Part shown: positions 35,395 through 44,489 of the stretch, piece after piece
Numbering within the stretch: position 1 is the first letter of the stretch
Layout: every line of letters begins with the position of its first letter
DNA from: UBA5796 sp040752455
Lineage (GTDB): Bacteria > Chloroflexota > Anaerolineae > Anaerolineales > Villigracilaceae
Length of the DNA stretch: 64,000 nt
Reading direction: 5' to 3'
Assembly: GCA_049324115.1 (NCBI GenBank)
Contig: JBMOMN010000048.1
Coordinates: 1-64,000, forward strand
The notes under the pieces: model-generated
What the model was told of the DNA's origin: nothing
Seen by the model: the letters and a program-made list of their open reading frames with translations, nothing else
Databases searched by the model: none
Position numbers and translations under genes: made by a program

Positions 35395-36116
35395 TGATTG
35401 GCGCAAGTTTGCTGGCCGTCTTCGCCCACCCCGACGATGAGTCCTTCCGCCCTGGCGGGACTCTCGCCTTGCTTGCCCGTCGCGGCGTGCGCGTGCAGGT
35501 CTTGACCGCCACACGCGGGCAGGCGGGGTCACGCGGAAATCCGCCGCTTTGCGCTCCCGAAGGACTGCCCGCCATGCGCGAAAATGAACTGCGCTGTGCC
35601 TGCTCCGCTTTGGGCATTGAATCACCGATCCTGCTCGACTATCAGGATGGGCAACTTGCGGCGGCTGACCCCGAAAGACTCGCCGCACAAATCCTGCAAG
35701 TTGTGAAAGAGATTCGCCCACAGGTGATGTTGACCTTCGACGCGGACGGTCTTTCGGGTCATCCCGACCACATCGCCATTGGGCAAGCCGCCGCCCAAGC
35801 CTTCCACCGCGCTGATGGCGTCGCCGCGCTTTACACGCTGGCTGTGCCGCGCTCGCTGGCGGAGAACCTGGGCATGAAGCAAATCCGCGCCGTGCCCGAT
35901 GAAACCATCGCGCTGACGGTGGACGTTTCAGCGGTTTGGGATGCCAAGATGACCGCCATCCGTTGCCACCGCACGCAGTTGAGTGAATCGCCCATCCTGG
36001 ATGCGCCCGAAGCAAAACAGCGGCTCTTCCTGGGCGTGGAGCATTTCTGCCTGTCTGTTTCCCGTCCTGCGGCGGATGGGAAAATCTTCGATATACTGGG
36101 CTGGTTGGAGAACTGA
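35394..36116 (+). CDS. PIG-L family deacetylase, copy 1
   Basis: 240 residues from the ATG at 35394, chosen because it overlaps the previous stop and gives the same N-terminus as the paralogue at 44743. Zinc motif AHPDDE near residues 10-15, the conserved D-x-x-SGHPDH block at about 116-125 and GMKQIRAVPD are intact. Such enzymes deacetylate N-acetylglucosamine-linked thiols or glycolipids (MshB/BshB/PIG-L). The gene has a near-identical relative 9.3 kb away. Confidence 0.9.
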   Translation: MIGASLLAVFAHPDDESFRPGGTLALLARRGVRVQVLTATRGQAGSRGNPPLCAPEGLPAMRENELRCACSALGIESPILLDYQDGQLAAADPERLAAQILQVVKEIRPQVMLTFDADGLSGHPDHIAIGQAAAQAFHRADGVAALYTLAVPRSLAENLGMKQIRAVPDETIALTVDVSAVWDAKMTAIRCHRTQLSESPILDAPEAKQRLFLGVEHFCLSVSRPAADGKIFDILGWLEN

Positions 36117-36138
36117 CATCTTTCCACTGGAGCCAGCC

Positions 36139-36963
36139 ATGAAATTCTTTTTAGACTCTCTGATTGACCGCATGTACGAGTACAAAATCGAGCCGCATCG
36201 CGTCACCCCTGAAAAATATGGCTTGCCGTTCGATGAAGTGAAAATCCCCGCCACGGATGGCGCGCATTTATACGGCTGGTGGATTCCATCCACGCCCGCC
36301 GCGCCTACTTTGATTTTGTTGCACGGCTGGGGACGCAACCTGGCGCGCACCCTGCCTTACATCCAGGCATTGTCGCCATTGGGATATAACCTGCTGGCAT
36401 TCGACGCCCGCAATCACGGCAGCAGTTCTCCCGTCGAACATCCCACTGTCGGCACATTTTCACAGGATGTTTTATCGGCTGTGGAATATCTGAAAAGCAA
36501 TCCGCGCGGCGTGAACGGAATCGGCATCGTCGGTCTTTCTGTCGGCGGGGGAGCCGCCATCAACGCCGCGGGCTGGGATGAACGCATCCACTGCGTCGTC
36601 ACGGTGGGCGCGATCTCGCATCCAGTGGCAGTGATGAAGTATGAGTTTCGCAAGCGGCGCGTGCCAGCCTTTGTTGCGTCGTTCCTGCTGGCATACATGC
36701 GCCGACGCTATGGGCTGGATTTCGACGCCATTGCCCCGCTCAACAACCTCCCCAAATCGAAGGCGGACTTCCTCATCGTTCACGGCGAGCGCGACGAAAC
36801 CGTCCCGTTGGAGCAGGCTCGGGCGCTGCACGCCGCTGGCAGTCCCGACAAGACGCGCCTGTGGATCGTCCCCGAAAAAGGTCACAGCGACTGCAACACC
36901 CATCCGCAATTCTGGGAGCAGGTCGGCGCGTTTTTGCAGGAGAGCCATTTATGCAATGGCTGA
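36139..36963 (+). CDS. Alpha/beta hydrolase
   Basis: 274 residues. Oxyanion segment LLHGWGRN, nucleophile elbow GLSVGGGAA with Ser as nucleophile, acid region GERDETVP and histidine in KGHSDC form a complete alpha/beta-hydrolase triad. No secretion signal. Substrate unknown; it resembles BAAT/acyl-esterase or peptidase-like hydrolases. It follows the PIG-L gene by 22 bases. Confidence 0.87.
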   Translation: MKFFLDSLIDRMYEYKIEPHRVTPEKYGLPFDEVKIPATDGAHLYGWWIPSTPAAPTLILLHGWGRNLARTLPYIQALSPLGYNLLAFDARNHGSSSPVEHPTVGTFSQDVLSAVEYLKSNPRGVNGIGIVGLSVGGGAAINAAGWDERIHCVVTVGAISHPVAVMKYEFRKRRVPAFVASFLLAYMRRRYGLDFDAIAPLNNLPKSKADFLIVHGERDETVPLEQARALHAAGSPDKTRLWIVPEKGHSDCNTHPQFWEQVGAFLQESHLCNG

Positions 36964-37492
36964 TTGCACGCAAATGACCCGACAAAAATTCACCCGCCGC
37001 ATCTATCGCCGCCCGGCGGAACTCCTGGACGATTTCCATTTCATCTGGGAACGCCGCCCCCTGATTCGCCGCGCCATGCGCGAGTTGATTCCCTATGCTT
37101 TTCGCGAACGGCTGATGATGGTCGTCACCGAAGTCAATGGCTGCCGTTATTGCAGTTATTACCATGCCCGCCTGTCGCTGCGCGCCGGCATTTCGCAGGA
37201 CGAACTGCGCGAACTGCTGGCAGGCTCCATCCCGCCAGACGCGCCGCAAGATGAACTGCCTGCCCTGGCGTATGCCCAGCATTGGGCGGAATCGAACGCC
37301 CATCCCGATCCCAAGACGCGGCAACGCTTGGTGGAAATCTACGGCGGGGAAAAAGCCGAAGCCATTGAAATCGTCCTGCGCATGATCCGCAGCGGCAACC
37401 TGCTGGGCAACCTTTGGGATTACTGGCTGTACCGCCTCTCCTTTGGACGTTTGGGACTGCGGGAGGGGGAGGAACGCTATACCCTATCGTAG
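36956..37492 (+). CDS. AhpD/carboxymuconolactone decarboxylase-like protein
   Basis: 178 residues if started at the ATG at 36956, which overlaps the hydrolase stop. The ATG at 36974 is an alternative. The helical CMD/AhpD core carries NGCRYCSYYHA, giving the C-x-x-C and nearby histidine used by AhpD peroxidases for thiol relay. A small-molecule or peroxide-handling role is likely, but no partner peroxiredoxin is nearby. Confidence 0.8.
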   Translation: MADCTQMTRQKFTRRIYRRPAELLDDFHFIWERRPLIRRAMRELIPYAFRERLMMVVTEVNGCRYCSYYHARLSLRAGISQDELRELLAGSIPPDAPQDELPALAYAQHWAESNAHPDPKTRQRLVEIYGGEKAEAIEIVLRMIRSGNLLGNLWDYWLYRLSFGRLGLREGEERYTLS

Positions 37493-37500
37493 GAGACCCT

Positions 37501-38082
37501 ATGCCCATCTTTGACCATTTCGATTTTCTCGCCCCCATCTACGAAACCTTCATCCCGCCCAAAGACCCGCAGGAGATGTGGGCATTTGCAGACCTGCCCG
37601 CCTCTGGCATGTTGCTTGACGCGGGCGGCGGCACGGGACGGGTGGCGCAGTTCATGAACGGCAAAGCGGACGCCGTCATCGTGGCGGATATGTCCTGCAA
37701 GATGTTGTCCGAAGCCCGCCAAAAGGACGGCTTGCGCCCCGTCTGCTCGCACACCGAAAAACTGCCCTTCGACGATGAAACCTTCGCCCGCATCATCATG
37801 GTGGACGCGCTTCATCACGTCATCGACCAGCGCGGAACGCTGGACGAACTCTGGCGGACTCTGCAACCTGGCGGCAAACTCGTTGTCGAAGAACCCGACC
37901 TGCGCCTCTTCGGAGTGAAATTGCTTGCCGTTGCCGAAAAACTTGCGCTCATGCGCAGCCACTTCCTCTCGCCGCCGCGCATTGCCGAACTGCTGAATTA
38001 CCCGGACGCCCGCGTGCGTATCGAAACGAGCAGTTTCAACGCCTTTATCATCGTAGAGAAGGTGGTGTCCAGATGTGGGTAA
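37501..38082 (+). CDS. SAM-dependent methyltransferase, class I
   Basis: 193 residues. SAM motif LLDAGGGTGR near residues 37-46, acidic ADMSCKML strand, and post-motifs ALHHVID and PGGKLVVEEPD. UbiE-like small-molecule methyltransferase; acceptor unknown. Starts nine bases after the AhpD-like gene with GGAG. Confidence 0.87.
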   Translation: MPIFDHFDFLAPIYETFIPPKDPQEMWAFADLPASGMLLDAGGGTGRVAQFMNGKADAVIVADMSCKMLSEARQKDGLRPVCSHTEKLPFDDETFARIIMVDALHHVIDQRGTLDELWRTLQPGGKLVVEEPDLRLFGVKLLAVAEKLALMRSHFLSPPRIAELLNYPDARVRIETSSFNAFIIVEKVVSRCG

Positions 38083-38113
38083 CATCCGCCATCCGTATCT
38101 TGAGGAGAATCAC

Positions 38114-39277
38114 ATGCGCTACCTGACCATGCTTGCCACCATCCTTGTCCTGTCCAGTCTGTCCTGCTCGCTGATCGGCAGCCTGACGCCCACGCCAGAA
38201 TCCCCCGTCGAAACGGAAGCAGGTTTCACGTCCACGCCCGAAGCGACCACAGAGTCGCCTGCTCCTGCCCGGTCCCCATCTCCCGGCAAGGCAGGCTCGC
38301 CTTGCGGCGACGGCGTCTGCGAGGGTCCCGAAAATGCCCAAAACTGCCCGGCGGATTGCGCCGCCCCCTCGCCAGCAACCGAGGCGCCACCCCAGTCTGC
38401 CGATTCGCCCACCGTCCTGTATTTCGGCATCATGGTGCATCTGGAAGGCTGGGAAGACGATTTAGACCAGGCCCGCTTCGAGCGGCACGCCCAACTGATG
38501 CGCGAATACGCCAGCCTGTTCGAGACTTACGGCGCCAAACTGACCTGGGAGAGCAAAGAATTGACCGACGGCGCGCTGGAATGGGGCGACAACGTGCTGC
38601 TCGAAATGCAGCAGCGCGGACACGGCGTGGGCGTCCATGCCGATATTGGCGGGCAAAAGAACTATGATTGCAGCCGCTTCAGCGCCGACCTGCGCCACGA
38701 GAAGGAACAACTCGAATCGCTGGGCGTTACCGTCCGTCACGTCTCCGGCATCGTCTCGCACTGCGACTGGGTGACGGCTGCCAGCGAGGCCGGTTACCTC
38801 TTCACCACCGGCAACGTCGCTTATGCGGTGATGTCCATGCCGCCCGAAAGCCGCCCGGCGGAATACCGCGACTGCCAGACGCCCGCTGCCTGCCACAATG
38901 TCTTTCCTGCCGAACTGGAAGCCCGCCTGCATCCCTGGCGCATGAACAGCGGCGCCGATTGGCTTACCCATGACCCGAACGGCAAACTGGTCATCCTCCC
39001 TTCCAGCGGCGGACTCTGCGTGCGTCACAAGTCCGATGACCCCTCCTGCGATGCATTCTTCCACGAACTGGAGCAAGCCATTGCCCTGGCCCAGCCCGGT
39101 CAAGTGAACGCCTATTACGTCAGTTGGAGCCTGGGGCAGCCCATCGAATTGGATGCGCTGGAAGCCTGGCTGCAGCGCATGGATGCCTATGTACGAGCCA
39201 GTCAGGTGGAGTGGAAGACCCTGCCGGAAATGTACGACGCCTACACCGCATGGAAAGCCGCCCATCCCGGCGAGTAG
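38114..39277 (+). CDS. Lipoprotein with polysaccharide-deacetylase-like domain
   Basis: 387 residues. A lipobox-type signal (LSSLSC), a Pro/Thr/Ser linker, a small cysteine module CGDGVCEGPENAQNCPADC (about 74-92) and a C-terminal domain of about 290 residues follow. HADIGG, HVSGIVSHCDW and the late HPWRMN segments suggest a divergent NodB-type deacetylase barrel, but the canonical metal triad is not clear. Extracytoplasmic; carbohydrate-related by inference only. Confidence 0.7.
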   Translation: MRYLTMLATILVLSSLSCSLIGSLTPTPESPVETEAGFTSTPEATTESPAPARSPSPGKAGSPCGDGVCEGPENAQNCPADCAAPSPATEAPPQSADSPTVLYFGIMVHLEGWEDDLDQARFERHAQLMREYASLFETYGAKLTWESKELTDGALEWGDNVLLEMQQRGHGVGVHADIGGQKNYDCSRFSADLRHEKEQLESLGVTVRHVSGIVSHCDWVTAASEAGYLFTTGNVAYAVMSMPPESRPAEYRDCQTPAACHNVFPAELEARLHPWRMNSGADWLTHDPNGKLVILPSSGGLCVRHKSDDPSCDAFFHELEQAIALAQPGQVNAYYVSWSLGQPIELDALEAWLQRMDAYVRASQVEWKTLPEMYDAYTAWKAAHPGE

Positions 39278-39307
39278 CCGTGGAGTTGGTTTCCTGTCCG
39301 CGCCGAT

Positions 39308-39349
39308 TTGACAAAAGTCGTGGAAAGCGGCTGAGTGTCCACTTACAAT
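39308..39349 (+). promoter_or_regulatory. Crp/Fnr-type promoter before a decayed ABC gene
   Basis: TTGACAAAAGTCGT (39308-39321) and TACAAT (39344-39349) have the 22-base spacing found at the 13-29 kb promoters. The predicted start is close to 39356, about 17 bases before the remnant ATG. Confidence 0.75.
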
Positions 39350-39372
39350 ATGGACAGAAAGAAAAATAAATT

Positions 39373-39758
39373 ATGAACCATGCCATCGAAGTCGAAAACC
39401 TGTCCAAATACTATGACAAATTCCTGGCAGTCGGGGCGTTCTTTGCGGTGGCGGTCGGGGCGTTCTTTGCGGTGGCGGTTTCGGGCGTATCGATGTGCAA
39501 ATGCCCAGCACGCTGTTGCGTTGGGGACTGCTTTTCATCAGCGGCGTTTTCATCCCGTTGAGCGAGATGGCTCCCGTTGCGCGGGCGATTGCCTATCTTT
39601 CCCCGCTGACCGACGCCCAGAATGTGATGAACCATGCCGTTTTGGGCAGCGGCTTGCTCAACCCCTGGCTGGATTTGTCCATGCTGGCGTTGAGCGGGTT
39701 GCTGTTCCTGATCCCGTCGGTCAAGATGCGCCAGCGGGCGCATGCATTGGGGCGGTGA
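39373..39758 (+). pseudogene. ABC exporter remnant: ATPase N-terminus joined to permease C-terminus
   Basis: The first 21 codons (MNHAIEVENLSKYYDKFLAV) are the N-terminus of an ABC ATPase. They run into a 24-bp tandem duplication (GAFFAVAV twice, about 39432-39479). After a frame change, the sequence from about 39495 encodes the C-terminus of an ABC-2 permease (LFISGVFIPLSEMAPVARAI). Everything between, about one ATPase and most of a permease, has been deleted. The upstream promoter is intact. Confidence 0.75.
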
Positions 39759-39860
39759 CAGTAAAGACCTGCTATACCCCAATTGGCTGTAGCAAAGACG
39801 CTTGAGAAAAACTGCCCTGCGGAACCGAATCCCCCGAATTCCTGACTTTGCCACAGCCAT

Positions 39861-39916
39861 GTGACATTACAAATAAAGTCCATTATACTGAACTTTAATC
39901 CAGTATAATGGACTTT
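39861..39916 (+). promoter_or_regulatory. Promoter and operator palindrome over the IclR-like start codon
   Basis: GTGACA (39861-39866) and TATACT (39884-39889) are 17 bases apart. A perfect 16-bp inverted repeat, AAAGTCCATTATACTG (39875-39890) and CAGTATAATGGACTTT (39901-39916), covers the -10 and includes the ATG at 39908. The leader would be about 12 bases. This suggests tight autoregulation, at DNA or RNA level. Confidence 0.8.
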
Positions 39917-41062
39917 GTGCAATCAGAAACCGACTCTCCCTCCGTCGAACGCGCCTTATCCCTGCTGGAAACCCTGCTGGAGCAAGCACAGGGGGCAGAC
40001 ATTCCCGACTTGCTCTCGCGCGTGGATATTTCGCGCAGTTCCCTGTTCGTCCTGCTGAACACGCTCAAAAGGCTCGGCTATGTGGAGCAAGCCGAAAAAC
40101 GCGGACGCTACCGCGCGGGTCCGCGCTTGCTGGCTTGGCAGGGCGGGTCGTCGCCATTGCCGGCCGCGGATTTGCTCTCGGCGTTTTTCCATGAAGCGGA
40201 ATCCTGCGATTTGGAAGAAACGCTGGCGCTGTTCGTCCCCGTCAGCGAGGGAGAGGTTTTGGTGTTGGGGCAGGAGGTTGAAGGTTCGCGTGAGGTGCGA
40301 AGTGTATTTAGCGTAGGTCAGCGTCTGCCCGCCTCCAGCGCGGCGGGACGAGTCTTCCAATCCCCCGTCTCCGCTGAAATCCAGGCGCAGGGGTATTGCC
40401 TGTCGCCGCGCGGCGACGCGCTTGATGTGGCCTTTCCGATTTGCCGCGACGGGGTCTTACCAAATGCAGCGTTGCTGTTGAGCCTGCCTGCCTTTCGCTG
40501 GAATGAAACCATCGCGCAGAAAGCCCTGCCCCTTCTGCGCGAAATGTCCGCCCGCCTTTCGTATCGGCTGGGAGCGCCGAGTTACTCGCCCTGGCGGACA
40601 GAGGCGGCGGAAATCGGGGAGACCCTGCCGTTGGATGAGGCGCAGATGGCAGCGTTATTGAAAGCGCCCTGGTCGGCGCGGCTGGCGTGTGTGCGTCCCG
40701 ATGGCGCGCCGCATGTCGTCCCCGTCTGGCACGAATGGGATGGGGAGTCCTTTCATGTGCTGGCGTGGAAAGGTTCGCGTTGGGGAGATTATTTGAGCGC
40801 CAACCCGCAAGTCTCGTTAACGGTGGATGAACCCTTCCTTCCGCTGCGCCGCATCTCTGCCAAGGGCATTGCCCGCCCCGAATTTGAAGCCGCTGACCCG
40901 CAATTGGGGAAACTGCTGGCGCGTCTCAGCCGCCGCTATCTGGGACAAAATCTCGCCGCTTCGCTCGCCCCGCAAGTGGAACGGTCGTTCGTGATAACGC
41001 CTTCCGCGATGAGAGGCTGGCAGGGGATTGCGCAGGAAGGAAGGATGAAGGGTGAAGGATGA
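39908..41062 (+). CDS. IclR-type regulator fused to an FMN-binding split barrel
   Basis: 384 residues in three parts: an IclR-like winged helix (about 10-75, with ISRSSLFVLLNTLKRLGYVE), an effector-like middle domain (about 85-220), and a C-terminal pyridoxamine-phosphate-oxidase-type barrel (about 235-370, with ARLACVRPDGAPHVVPVWHEWD). The fusion would let DNA binding respond to a flavin, heme or related ligand. It lies directly upstream of the ThiX/SsuC-like permease, which overlaps its end (ATGA), so it probably controls that transporter. Confidence 0.8.
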   Translation: MDFVQSETDSPSVERALSLLETLLEQAQGADIPDLLSRVDISRSSLFVLLNTLKRLGYVEQAEKRGRYRAGPRLLAWQGGSSPLPAADLLSAFFHEAESCDLEETLALFVPVSEGEVLVLGQEVEGSREVRSVFSVGQRLPASSAAGRVFQSPVSAEIQAQGYCLSPRGDALDVAFPICRDGVLPNAALLLSLPAFRWNETIAQKALPLLREMSARLSYRLGAPSYSPWRTEAAEIGETLPLDEAQMAALLKAPWSARLACVRPDGAPHVVPVWHEWDGESFHVLAWKGSRWGDYLSANPQVSLTVDEPFLPLRRISAKGIARPEFEAADPQLGKLLARLSRRYLGQNLAASLAPQVERSFVITPSAMRGWQGIAQEGRMKGEG

Positions 41063-41847
41063 AAGATGAAGAAGGCAGAAGGCAGAATACGGAAGTTGGA
41101 ATGCAGAATTTGAGTGGGGTTGTCTTTGCGTTTTTAATGGTCACTGGCGTTTTGGGGATGTGGGAAATTGCCGTGAGCGTGCGGGAAATTCCCGTTTACA
41201 TTCTGCCCGCGCCCAGCCGCGTGGCGCAGACCTTTTTCTCTCAGCCGCTTTACTTTCTCGAAGCGTTATCTGTGACTCTCGGCGAAGCGCTGGCAGGCTT
41301 GACCATCGGCACAGGGATTGGCATTCTCGTCGCCGCGCTGGTCAGTCTCAAGCCGCAGTTGGAGCGCGGCGTGATGACGCTTGCGATCCTGGTCAAGTCC
41401 ACGCCGCTGGCGGCAATTGCTCCATTGCTGACCATCTGGCTGGGTTTCGGCGCGCTGCCCAAAATCATCATCACCGCGCTATTAACGTTTTTCCCCACAT
41501 TGGTCAATGTGCTGGTGGGCTTGCAAAGCGCCGAGAAGGACATGCTTGACCTGATGCGCGTCCATCGCGCCACCAACTGGCAAATCCTCATCCATTTGCG
41601 CGCCTGGCTTGCCCTGCCTTATCTCTTTGCCGCCCTGCGCGTCGCCGCCCCGCTGGCATTGGTGGGCGCGGTCATCGCCGAATGGACAGGCGCCTCCAGC
41701 GGCTTGGGGCGCGTGATGTGGCTGGCGTACAGCAACCTCAACCTGCCGCCCATGTTCGCCGCCATTTTTATCCTGTCCCTTTCGGGCATGGGCGCGTATG
41801 GATTGATTGTCTGGCTGGAGAAAAAAGTTATCCGTTGGAAAGGGTAA
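41059..41847 (+). CDS. ABC transporter permease, SsuC/ThiX type
   Basis: 262 residues with six spans and the cytoplasmic EAA-type loop (MRVHRATNWQILIHLRAWLALP), as in sulfonate, nitrate/taurine and thiamine-precursor importers. The start overlaps the regulator stop. The first 14 codons derive from a gaaggatgaa-type low-complexity stretch, so the ATG at 41101 (MQNLSGVV) may be the real start. No cognate ATPase gene is in the window. Confidence 0.85.
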   Translation: MKDEEGRRQNTEVGMQNLSGVVFAFLMVTGVLGMWEIAVSVREIPVYILPAPSRVAQTFFSQPLYFLEALSVTLGEALAGLTIGTGIGILVAALVSLKPQLERGVMTLAILVKSTPLAAIAPLLTIWLGFGALPKIIITALLTFFPTLVNVLVGLQSAEKDMLDLMRVHRATNWQILIHLRAWLALPYLFAALRVAAPLALVGAVIAEWTGASSGLGRVMWLAYSNLNLPPMFAAIFILSLSGMGAYGLIVWLEKKVIRWKG

Positions 41848-41929
41848 TAACACCGTCCCGAAGGTTGCGAGATTCAACAAGAATTCTCGAAGAAACCTTC
41901 GGGACGTTCGGACACAAGGAGACAAAACA

Positions 41930-43354
41930 ATGCGACGAAATATCTTCATCACCCTCTTGATTTCCCTGCTCGCAGCCTCATGCCTGCCCCAGCAGACAGA
42001 GACGCATCAACCTCCGCCCACGCCTGGTTCTGTTTCCCAAACATTCCCGCCCCCGACGACAGATGCCCCGACGCCCAACCTTGTCACCATCCATTTCACT
42101 CCCTCCACAGCCGACATCCCCAACCCCGAACGCGGCTTTCACAAAAGCTTCGGGTTGGATGAAACATCCCTCGATTGGCGCGTCGAGCAGGGCTACACCC
42201 TCGCATATACAGACGCGGGAAATCTCGACGCCTATCGCAACCGAGACCTGCCGCCCGAATACCTCAACGCGCTGCCCGCCCATTTTCAACTGGCGCGGGA
42301 TGCGGGCATCAAACTCATCGTGCGTTTTTCTTACAACGACGGTCCATCCTACCCCAATACCGAACCCGACGCTCGGCTCGAACAGGTATTGCGCCACATC
42401 GAACAACTCGCGCCCGTTCTCGAAGCCAACAAGGACGTCATTGCCTGGTTCGAGGCGGGATTCATCGGCGCGTGGGGCGAGTGGCATTCATCCACCAACG
42501 GGCTGGATACGCCCGATAACAAAATCGCCATTCGGGATGCGCTTATGCAATATTTTCCCTCCGACCGATTCATCCTTTTCCGTTATCCCAACGACTTTAC
42601 CGCCTGGTATCCCCAACCGCTGACCGAAGCGCAAGCCTTCACGCAAACCGACCAGGCGCGGACGGGGCATCATAACGATTGTTTTCTGGCAACCAATTAT
42701 GATGGCGCGACATACCTGTTGCAGCCAGATTACGAAAAAGTCATGTTCGATGAATGGCAGGCGTACATTTCCCAAATGACGCGCTTTGTTCCCATGAGCG
42801 GGGAAACCTGCGAACCCAACCCGCCGCGCACCGATTGCGATTTTGCCCTGTTTGAAATGCGGCAGATGCACTGGAGCGCCCTCAACGAAGCCTGGCATCC
42901 CGATGTGATCCAGGGCTGGAAAGACCAGGGCTGTTATGAGGAAATCCGCAATCATTTGGGCTATCGTTTAACCCTGCTTCAAGCACAATACCCCCCTATC
43001 GTTCGGCTTGGAAAGAATCTGACGCTGATCGTAAATATTCAGAACACGGGCTTTGCCGCACCAATACTCCCACGCGCAGTTTATCTCATCCTGGCGGGAG
43101 AGCAGCGTGTGAAATCCTTCCTGATCTCCGCTCAGGATACACACCGCTGGGAGCCGGGGGGGCATTCCATTGTTGCGACCATCTCCATTCCCGCCGACCT
43201 GTCGCCTGGCATATATCAACTCGCCTTGTGGCTGCCTGACCCTGCTCCCAATCTGCAAAATGACCCGCGTTATGCCATCCGCTTTGCCAATAGAAATGTT
43301 TGGGACGCCGAACACGGCTGGAATGTGCTGGGCAGCCTCACCGTTCAAGAATAA
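41930..43354 (+). CDS. DUF4874/DUF4832-type lipoprotein
   Basis: 474 residues. The lipobox LLAASC is followed by a Pro/Thr linker. An N-terminal domain of TIM-barrel type begins with NPERGFHKS, as in DUF4874, and has conserved WFEAGFIGAWGEWH. A C-terminal beta-sandwich (about 360-474) fits DUF4832. Such proteins are thought to be carbohydrate-active, but activity is unproven. AAGGAG precedes the ATG at 41930. It sits between the permease and the solute-binding protein of one transporter, an odd place for it. Confidence 0.82.
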   Translation: MRRNIFITLLISLLAASCLPQQTETHQPPPTPGSVSQTFPPPTTDAPTPNLVTIHFTPSTADIPNPERGFHKSFGLDETSLDWRVEQGYTLAYTDAGNLDAYRNRDLPPEYLNALPAHFQLARDAGIKLIVRFSYNDGPSYPNTEPDARLEQVLRHIEQLAPVLEANKDVIAWFEAGFIGAWGEWHSSTNGLDTPDNKIAIRDALMQYFPSDRFILFRYPNDFTAWYPQPLTEAQAFTQTDQARTGHHNDCFLATNYDGATYLLQPDYEKVMFDEWQAYISQMTRFVPMSGETCEPNPPRTDCDFALFEMRQMHWSALNEAWHPDVIQGWKDQGCYEEIRNHLGYRLTLLQAQYPPIVRLGKNLTLIVNIQNTGFAAPILPRAVYLILAGEQRVKSFLISAQDTHRWEPGGHSIVATISIPADLSPGIYQLALWLPDPAPNLQNDPRYAIRFANRNVWDAEHGWNVLGSLTVQE

Positions 43355-43406
43355 TCCGCTTATGCGGTTGTTCGATTTCCAAATCTCAAAGGAGTTTCAC
43401 TGTCCT

Positions 43407-44489
43407 ATGCGCAAGACCATACTCACCCTATTGATGCTCCTTGTGTTCTTGTTGAGCGCCTGTTCGCCTGCCTCCCCTCTCCCTCAGGGAGAGGGACAGG
43501 GTGAGGGGAGTTCGCCAACCGCCGTCCCGACGGAAATGCCCGTCGAAACGGAACCAGCCCCAAATGTCCCGACCGAAGCGGCTCTCGTCCCGATGACCTT
43601 CATGGCGGGCTACAAACCGCAAGCCAACCTGCCCTTCGTCGGGGCTTATGTCGCCAAAGAGAAAGGCTTCTTCGAGCAGAATGGGCTGGATGTCACCATC
43701 GAACACTCGCCTGGCAAGGGTGAGCATGTCCAACTGCTGGTGGCGGGAACCGTGCAAGTGACCACGATGGACGCCGCCACCGTCCTCCAGCGCCGCGCCG
43801 ACCCTAGTTTGCCCGTCGTGTCCATCGCCCTCATCGGGCAGAAGGGACAGCAAGCCTTCGCCGCGCTGAAAGGGTCGGGCATCGAAACGCCCAAAGATTG
43901 GGAAGGCAAAATCGTCGGTTACAAAGGCACGCCTCCGCCCGACCTTTTTGCCCTGCTCGCCGCCGCAGGCGCGGACGTGAACAAGGTCGAGTTGGTCAAC
44001 GTCGGCTTCGACCCGCGCGTCCTCTCCGAAGGGCAGGTGGATGTGTACCCGCTCTTCAAATCCAACGAGCCGTATCTGCTTCAAAGTTGGGGCAGTGAAC
44101 TCACGCTTTGGGACGCGGCGGATTACGGCGTGCCGACCCTGGGCTTGACCTACGTCGCCAGTGAAGACTACATCCAAGCCCACGCCTCCGAACTGACCCG
44201 ATTCCTGGCTGCCGCGCTTCAAGGCATTGCCTACGCCGAAGCCCATCCCGATGAAGCCGTGGAAATCGTGATGAAATACGCGGGGCCCGAAACCGACTCC
44301 GCTCACATGAAGTACATGCTTGAAACGGAGTTGAAAGATGCCCAAAGCGAGCATGGCTTCGGCTGGCAGTCCGCCGAACAGTGGCAGGCGCTGGCGGATA
44401 TGCTGGCGCAATACGAAGCCCTGCCTACCGAAGTGGACGCGAACGCCGCGTTCAATACGTCCATGTGGGAGGCGGCGCAAGTGAAGTAG
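43407..44489 (+). CDS. ABC solute-binding lipoprotein, NMT1/THI5-like
   Basis: 360 residues. The lipobox LLSAC is followed by a linker that includes PLPQGEGQGEG from an inserted repeat. The mature domain starts MTFMAGYKPQANLPFVGAYVAKEKGFFEQNGLDV and keeps the GKGEHVQLLVAGTVQV pocket segment, as in ThiY/SsuA-type binding proteins for pyrimidine precursors, sulfonates or nitrate-like ligands. The KGTPPPDL and DVYPLF segments favour the ThiY branch. Partner of the permease at 41059. Confidence 0.85.
   Translation: MRKTILTLLMLLVFLLSACSPASPLPQGEGQGEGSSPTAVPTEMPVETEPAPNVPTEAALVPMTFMAGYKPQANLPFVGAYVAKEKGFFEQNGLDVTIEHSPGKGEHVQLLVAGTVQVTTMDAATVLQRRADPSLPVVSIALIGQKGQQAFAALKGSGIETPKDWEGKIVGYKGTPPPDLFALLAAAGADVNKVELVNVGFDPRVLSEGQVDVYPLFKSNEPYLLQSWGSELTLWDAADYGVPTLGLTYVASEDYIQAHASELTRFLAAALQGIAYAEAHPDEAVEIVMKYAGPETDSAHMKYMLETELKDAQSEHGFGWQSAEQWQALADMLAQYEALPTEVDANAAFNTSMWEAAQVK
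43471..43510. repeat. Dispersed CCCTCTCCCT/AGGGAGAGGG repeat within a lipoprotein gene
   Basis: CCCTCTCCCTCAGGGAGAGGG (about 43475-43495), followed by ACAGGGTGAGGGG, is an inverted repeat that encodes the residues just after the lipobox of the binding protein. The reading frame is retained. Confidence 0.7.

Noticed and set aside
39373..39561. A 62-codon protein starting with an ABC ATPase N-terminus
   Set aside because: Only the first strand of the ATPase is present, followed by a tandem duplication and frame change. It is a deletion remnant, not a gene.
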